A DNA stretch of 8,853 bases from Rhodospirillales bacterium. Lineage in GTDB: Bacteria > Pseudomonadota > Alphaproteobacteria > Geminicoccales > Geminicoccaceae. This document shows, piece by piece, positions 6,095-8,853 of this stretch. The notes under the pieces are model-generated. The model was given only the letters and a program-made list of their open reading frames with translations. It searched no databases and was not told the origin of the DNA. Each line of letters starts with the position of its first letter. Position 1 is the stretch's first letter. Position numbers and translations under genes: made by a program. The stretch is from the NCBI GenBank assembly GCA_007131045.1, contig SLRI01000250.1, positions 1-8,853 on the forward strand, given 5' to 3'.

Positions 6095-6651
6095 AACCGC
6101 CTGAGCAAGACGTAGAGCGCGCCCTCGCCGCCGTGGCGCTTTTGCGCCGGGCTGTGGGCGATCACCCGGGCGGCGTTGACCGGTTCGCCCAGCCAGCGCG
6201 GCGTCATCCGGCGCAGCGTGCCGCCCGTGGTCCGCTCGCCGACCCCGGTGATCACCAGGATGCAGCGGGCACCCTGCCGCTGGTGATGCGCCAAAAACAG
6301 CGTCAGGTGACGATACGCCTCCTCCTGGGTCATGCCGTGCAGGTCGAGCCTGGCATCGATCCGGACCAGCCCGCGCTTCAGCCGCTGCAGGGTGCGCCGG
6401 TCGATGCCGTGCGGCGCCGGCTGCGACGCCACCGTTGGCGGCCGGGTGGGCACCACCGGGCGGGCGGGCTCGGGCGGCGGGCTCGCCGGGGTCGGCTCGG
6501 CCGACAGTCGATCCACCGGCTCCAGCGTTCGACCGTCGAGCGGCTCGGCATCGCGCATCGCCCGGCGCCAGAGCGCCAGCTCGTCCGGCGACGGCTGCCG
6601 ATCGCGGCGGCGGCGGATCATCTGCGAACCGTTCGGGCCGGCCCGGCTCAC
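6088..6651 (-). CDS. Smr (MutS2 C-terminal-like) domain protein
   Basis: This 187-residue protein has a single C-terminal Smr domain, a fold that binds or nicks branched or structured nucleic acids in characterised relatives. The domain spans about 100-187: the DLHG motif at 103-106 (in RLDLHGMTQEEAYRHL), a core strand and loop ITGVGERTTGGTLRRMTPRWL split across 134-154, and the terminal HGGEGALYVLLRR at 173-185. The loop usually reads T-G-K-G; here Val replaces Lys. The N-terminus (15-40) carries the Arg-rich segment and SPDELALWRRAM, typical of stand-alone proteobacterial Smr proteins. Residues 50-80 are a Pro-rich linker. The start is taken as a GTG at 6651 overlapping the lutC stop (GTGA), because the codons between it and the ATG at 6621 have coding-like third positions; 6621 is the alternative. 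Its place behind lutC suggests coupled expression rather than a lactate role. Confidence 0.9.
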   Translation of the reverse strand: MSRAGPNGSQMIRRRRDRQPSPDELALWRRAMRDAEPLDGRTLEPVDRLSAEPTPASPPPEPARPVVPTRPPTVASQPAPHGIDRRTLQRLKRGLVRIDARLDLHGMTQEEAYRHLTLFLAHHQRQGARCILVITGVGERTTGGTLRRMTPRWLGEPVNAARVIAHSPAQKRHGGEGALYVLLRRLR

Positions 6652-7349
6652 GCGCCCGGCCCGGACCCGTCCGCTTCGGGATCGACCAGCACGACGAAGA
6701 GCCGCCGCGGGCCGTGCGCACCCAGCTCCAGCTTCTGCGCGATATCACCCGTCCGCGACGGACCGGTGATGAAGTTCAAGGAGCGCGGCAGCTCGCCGAT
6801 CTCCTCCTGATGCAGCCCGATCGCCTGCTCGTAGCCGCCGACGATCCGGTCGGTCGGCAGCACGACGATGCAGTTCTCCGGCAGGTAGGCCAGGAGCGTC
6901 GGCCGCAGCGCACCCGAGGCGATCAGCACCGTGCCGGTCTCGGCGACGCCGGCAGTCGCCAGGGTCAACCCGGTCTGGTCGCTGTCGTCGGCCGTCCCGC
7001 GGGTGATCCTGAGCAGCGGCTGGCTCGACCAGTCGGCCTCGTCGAGCGCCGGGTCCGGGGCCATTACCAGCTTCTGCGGCAGGTTGTGCCGCCTGAGATA
7101 GCGGCTGACCACGCCCGGAATGGCGGCGGGCCCGCTGACCCGCTCGACCTCGGTCTGCACCGCCCGGGCATACTCGACGAAGAGTCCGATCCGGTCCTCG
7201 GGCACCAGCTGCCCGCGCGCCGGCACGAACGCCGTTCGGCTCTCAGCCGCCCAGGCCCTGACCCGATCGCGCGCCCGCACCTCTTCGTCGGGCGTCCGCC
7301 CGAGCGCCTGCTTGACCCGACCGAGCAGCGCCTCGCGACCGTCGCTCAC
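6648..7349 (-). CDS. lutC: LutC, LUD-domain subunit of the L-lactate oxidation complex
   Basis: This 233-residue protein is of the LutC/YkgG family, the small LUD-domain (DUF162) member of LutABC. With LutA and LutB it supports oxidation of L-lactate to pyruvate in the cytoplasm, probably membrane-associated through electron transfer. The LUD hallmarks are clear: GLTLATAGVAETGTVLIAS (127-145), LPENCIVVLP (156-165), and the closing GPSRTGDIAQKLELGAHGP (196-214) followed by the strand RRLFVVLV. The N-terminal 60 residues are helical, as usual. It lacks cysteine clusters, as expected. The start is a GTG that overlaps the lutB stop (GTGA, 7346-7349), and its TGA overlaps the GTG of the Smr gene (6648-6651), so it sits in the middle of a coupled chain. 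Length is normal for the family. Confidence 0.93.
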   Translation of the reverse strand: MSDGREALLGRVKQALGRTPDEEVRARDRVRAWAAESRTAFVPARGQLVPEDRIGLFVEYARAVQTEVERVSGPAAIPGVVSRYLRRHNLPQKLVMAPDPALDEADWSSQPLLRITRGTADDSDQTGLTLATAGVAETGTVLIASGALRPTLLAYLPENCIVVLPTDRIVGGYEQAIGLHQEEIGELPRSLNFITGPSRTGDIAQKLELGAHGPRRLFVVLVDPEADGSGPGA

Positions 7350-8758
7350 GACACCCGCGCCCCGCTCTTCTTGTAGGCGGACATGAAAGTCGTGCCGGTC
7401 GGCGCCGGCAGGTCACGGCTCACCGTCCAGCCGCCGGCCAACGGCAAGCGCCGAAGCCGCCCGTTCTTTTTGCCCAAGAGCCCGAGCACGCCGATCGCCA
7501 GCCGCGTCGCCAGCCGATAGAGCGCCGGCCGCTGGGCGAAGAACCCCCAGACGCGGAGCCCGTAGCGGGCCGTCGGCGGCGTCAGCTTGCGGTCGAACTC
7601 GACCTCGCGCCAATGCCGCATCAGCTTGGGCAAGGGTATCCGCACCGGGCACACCTCCTCGCACTTGCCGCAGAAGGTCGAGGCGTTGGGCAGCGTGCGG
7701 GTGTTCTCGATGCCGGCGAATTGCGGGGTCAGGACCGAGCCCATCGGGCCGACATAGACCCAGCCATAGGCGTGCCCGCCGGCCGCCAGATAGACCGGGC
7801 AATGGTTCATGCAGGCGCCGCAGCGGATGCAGCGCAGCATCTCCTGAAAAGCCGTGCCCAGCATCTTCGTCCGGCCGTTGTCGACCAGCACGATGTGCAG
7901 GTTCTCGGGCCCATCCAGGTCATCCGTGCGCCTGGGGCCGGTCATCACCGTGGTATAGGACGAGAACTCCTGGCCCGTCGCCGAGCGCGCCAAGAGGCGG
8001 AGCAGCGTGAACGCGTCGTCCATGGTCGGCACCAGCTTCTCGATGCTGGTGATCACCACGTGTGTGCGCGGCAGGCCCTGGGTGAGCTCGGCGTTGCCCT
8101 CGTTGGTCACCGTGACGAAGCTGCCGGTATCGGCGACCAGGAAATTGGCGCCGGTGATCCCGACATCCGCCTCGAAATACTTCTGCCGGAGCACCCGCCT
8201 GGCCTCGCCGACCAGGGCCGTCGGATCCTCGAGCCTCGGGGTCTTGTGGTGCTCGTGGAAGGTGTCGGAGACCTGGTCCTTGGTCAGATGCGCGGCGGGG
8301 CCGACCAGGTGGCTCGGCCGTTCCTTGCGCAGCTGGATGATGTACTCGCCGAGATCGGTCTCGATTCGCTCGATGCCGTTGGCCTCGAGGTACTCGTTGA
8401 TGCCGATCTCCTCGGCGACCATCGACTTCGACTTGGTCACCGACCGGGCCTCCGCCGTGCGGCAGAGATCGAGCACGATCTGCCGGGCCTCGGCGGCATC
8501 CCGGGCGTAGTGCACGTGGCCGCCCTGCGCGGTGACCTTCTCCTCGAACATCTCGAGGTAGAGATCGAGATGTTCGAGCGTGTGGTTCTTGATCGCGCGC
8601 CCGCGATCGCGGAGCGCCTCGAATTCGGGCAATGCTGCCGCGGCCATGGTCCGGTTCGCCTGCCAGCCCGTCTTGATCTTGCCCAGGGCGTCCTGCAGGG
8701 CCGGGTTGGCGAGGGCGATCTTGGCTTGCTCCTCGAAGGCGAGAGACGTCGCTTGCAT
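7346..8758 (-). CDS. lutB: LutB, iron-sulfur LUD subunit of the L-lactate oxidation complex
   Basis: This 470-residue protein is of the LutB/YkgF family. It combines an N-terminal LUD domain (about 70-300) with two ferredoxin-like cysteine motifs. LUD landmarks are GITGANFLVADTGSFVTVTN (200-219) and VMTGPRRTDDLDGPENLHIV (271-290). The first cluster motif is C310-x2-C313-x2-C316-x3-C320-P; the second is C363-x2-C366-x3-C370-P, with three cysteines as I recall for the family. These should carry electrons from lactate oxidation towards a quinone or another acceptor. The C-terminal part (391-470) is basic with a hydrophobic patch near 416-428 that could touch the membrane. The ATG at 8756-8758 has an excellent GAGGAGGAA ribosome site. 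The end of lutA lies 17 bp upstream, and lutC overlaps downstream. Expression likely follows lactate supply, but no operator is visible because the operon promoter is outside the window. Confidence 0.95.
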   Translation of the reverse strand: MQATSLAFEEQAKIALANPALQDALGKIKTGWQANRTMAAAALPEFEALRDRGRAIKNHTLEHLDLYLEMFEEKVTAQGGHVHYARDAAEARQIVLDLCRTAEARSVTKSKSMVAEEIGINEYLEANGIERIETDLGEYIIQLRKERPSHLVGPAAHLTKDQVSDTFHEHHKTPRLEDPTALVGEARRVLRQKYFEADVGITGANFLVADTGSFVTVTNEGNAELTQGLPRTHVVITSIEKLVPTMDDAFTLLRLLARSATGQEFSSYTTVMTGPRRTDDLDGPENLHIVLVDNGRTKMLGTAFQEMLRCIRCGACMNHCPVYLAAGGHAYGWVYVGPMGSVLTPQFAGIENTRTLPNASTFCGKCEEVCPVRIPLPKLMRHWREVEFDRKLTPPTARYGLRVWGFFAQRPALYRLATRLAIGVLGLLGKKNGRLRRLPLAGGWTVSRDLPAPTGTTFMSAYKKSGARVS

Positions 8759-8760
8759 CG

Positions 8761-8772
8761 GCTTCCTCCTCG
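8761..8772 (-). promoter_or_regulatory. Strong ribosome binding site of lutB
   Basis: On the minus strand GAGGAGGAAGC precedes the lutB ATG with near-ideal spacing, in the 17-bp gap after lutA. It is the strongest ribosome site in this operon; lutC and smr rely on overlapping starts instead. Confidence 0.7.
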
Positions 8773-8775
8773 CGT

Positions 8776-8853
8776 TCAGCGCTTGCCGGGCTCGGCGATG
8801 CCCGGATCCGTGCCGATGCCGGCCAGGATCTCGGCCACGTGATAGACCCGCAC
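8776..8853 (-). CDS. lutA: 3' end of lutA (partial)
   Basis: The minus strand is open from the right edge and reads VRVYHVAEILAGIGTDPGIAEPGKR before TGA (8776-8778). The motif H-V-A-E-I-L-A resembles the C-terminal H-I-A-E-I/V-L of LutA/YkgE, the CCG-domain (DUF224) subunit, and the position directly before lutB fits. The CCG cysteine motifs would lie outside the window. The tail after the motif is longer than the usual immediate ending, which is unremarkable. Assignment rests on 25 residues plus synteny. Confidence 0.75.
   Translation of the reverse strand: MRVYHVAEILAGIGTDPGIAEPGKR
8786..8805. other. Inverted repeat at the lutA-lutB junction
   Basis: CCGGGC (8786-8791) and GCCCGG (8800-8805) form a 6-bp GC-only stem with an 8-nt loop inside the last codons of lutA, about 15 bp ahead of the lutB ribosome site. 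It could form in the mRNA and tune decay or translation between lutA and lutB. There is no U-tract, so it is not a terminator. Chance is a fair explanation in this base composition. Confidence 0.25.

Noticed and set aside
5498..6748. 416-codon minus-strand open frame opposite the methyltransferase-like gene and over smr
   Set aside because: It lacks motifs, shares DNA with three better-supported genes and has low-complexity composition.
7613..8842. 409-codon plus-strand open frame opposite lutB
   Set aside because: Shadow of lutB, whose LUD and cysteine motifs are unmistakable on the minus strand.

Overview
The window is GC-rich bacterial chromosome, packed with genes on both strands and with almost no intergenic DNA. 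Third codon positions are nearly all G or C, adjacent genes repeatedly share 4-bp start/stop overlaps (GTGA or ATGA), and the LutABC and Smr proteins look proteobacterial. I infer a high-GC alphaproteobacterium, but no rRNA or other lineage marker is present, so this is only a moderate-confidence guess. I see no mobile elements, CRISPR arrays, tRNAs or rRNAs.

Left block (1-5404). The tail of a plus-strand gene ends at 43, with its stop codon overlapping the stop of the first minus-strand gene. Then comes a five-gene minus-strand series, read from right to left: an AraC-type regulator (4472-5404), a small Tat-exported protein of unknown function (3917-4405), a multi-pass membrane protein resembling the VTT/DedA group (3249-3920), an 803-residue Lon-like protease of the AAA_32 plus Lon_C type (762-3173), and a Rossmann-like, possibly UspA-related protein (40-765). 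Tat protein/membrane protein and protease/Usp-like protein are two translationally coupled pairs. The pairs are separated by 75 bp, so they may or may not share a transcript. The regulator may control the exported/membrane pair: three 11-bp-spaced AGCCGG repeats sit just ahead of that pair.

Middle (5405-6083). A divergent intergenic region holds a perfect 13-bp palindrome inside a candidate araC promoter. On its other side a plus-strand gene encodes a short methyltransferase-fold protein whose SAM-binding motifs are eroded. It converges with the next block, with 4 bp between the stops.

Right block (6088-8853). This is a minus-strand lutA(partial)-lutB-lutC-smr operon: the iron-sulfur L-lactate oxidation complex LutABC, with an Smr-domain protein translationally coupled behind lutC. 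lutB/lutC and lutC/smr both overlap through GTGA. LutABC would oxidise L-lactate to pyruvate; the Smr protein is a probable nucleic-acid endonuclease-type protein with no obvious link to lactate.

Most of the window is ordinary housekeeping or metabolic content. The points most worth a second look are the degenerate methyltransferase next to the AraC gene with its palindrome, the unrecognised Tat-protein/VTT-like pair with phased repeats, and the coupling of a Lon-like protease to a Usp-like protein.
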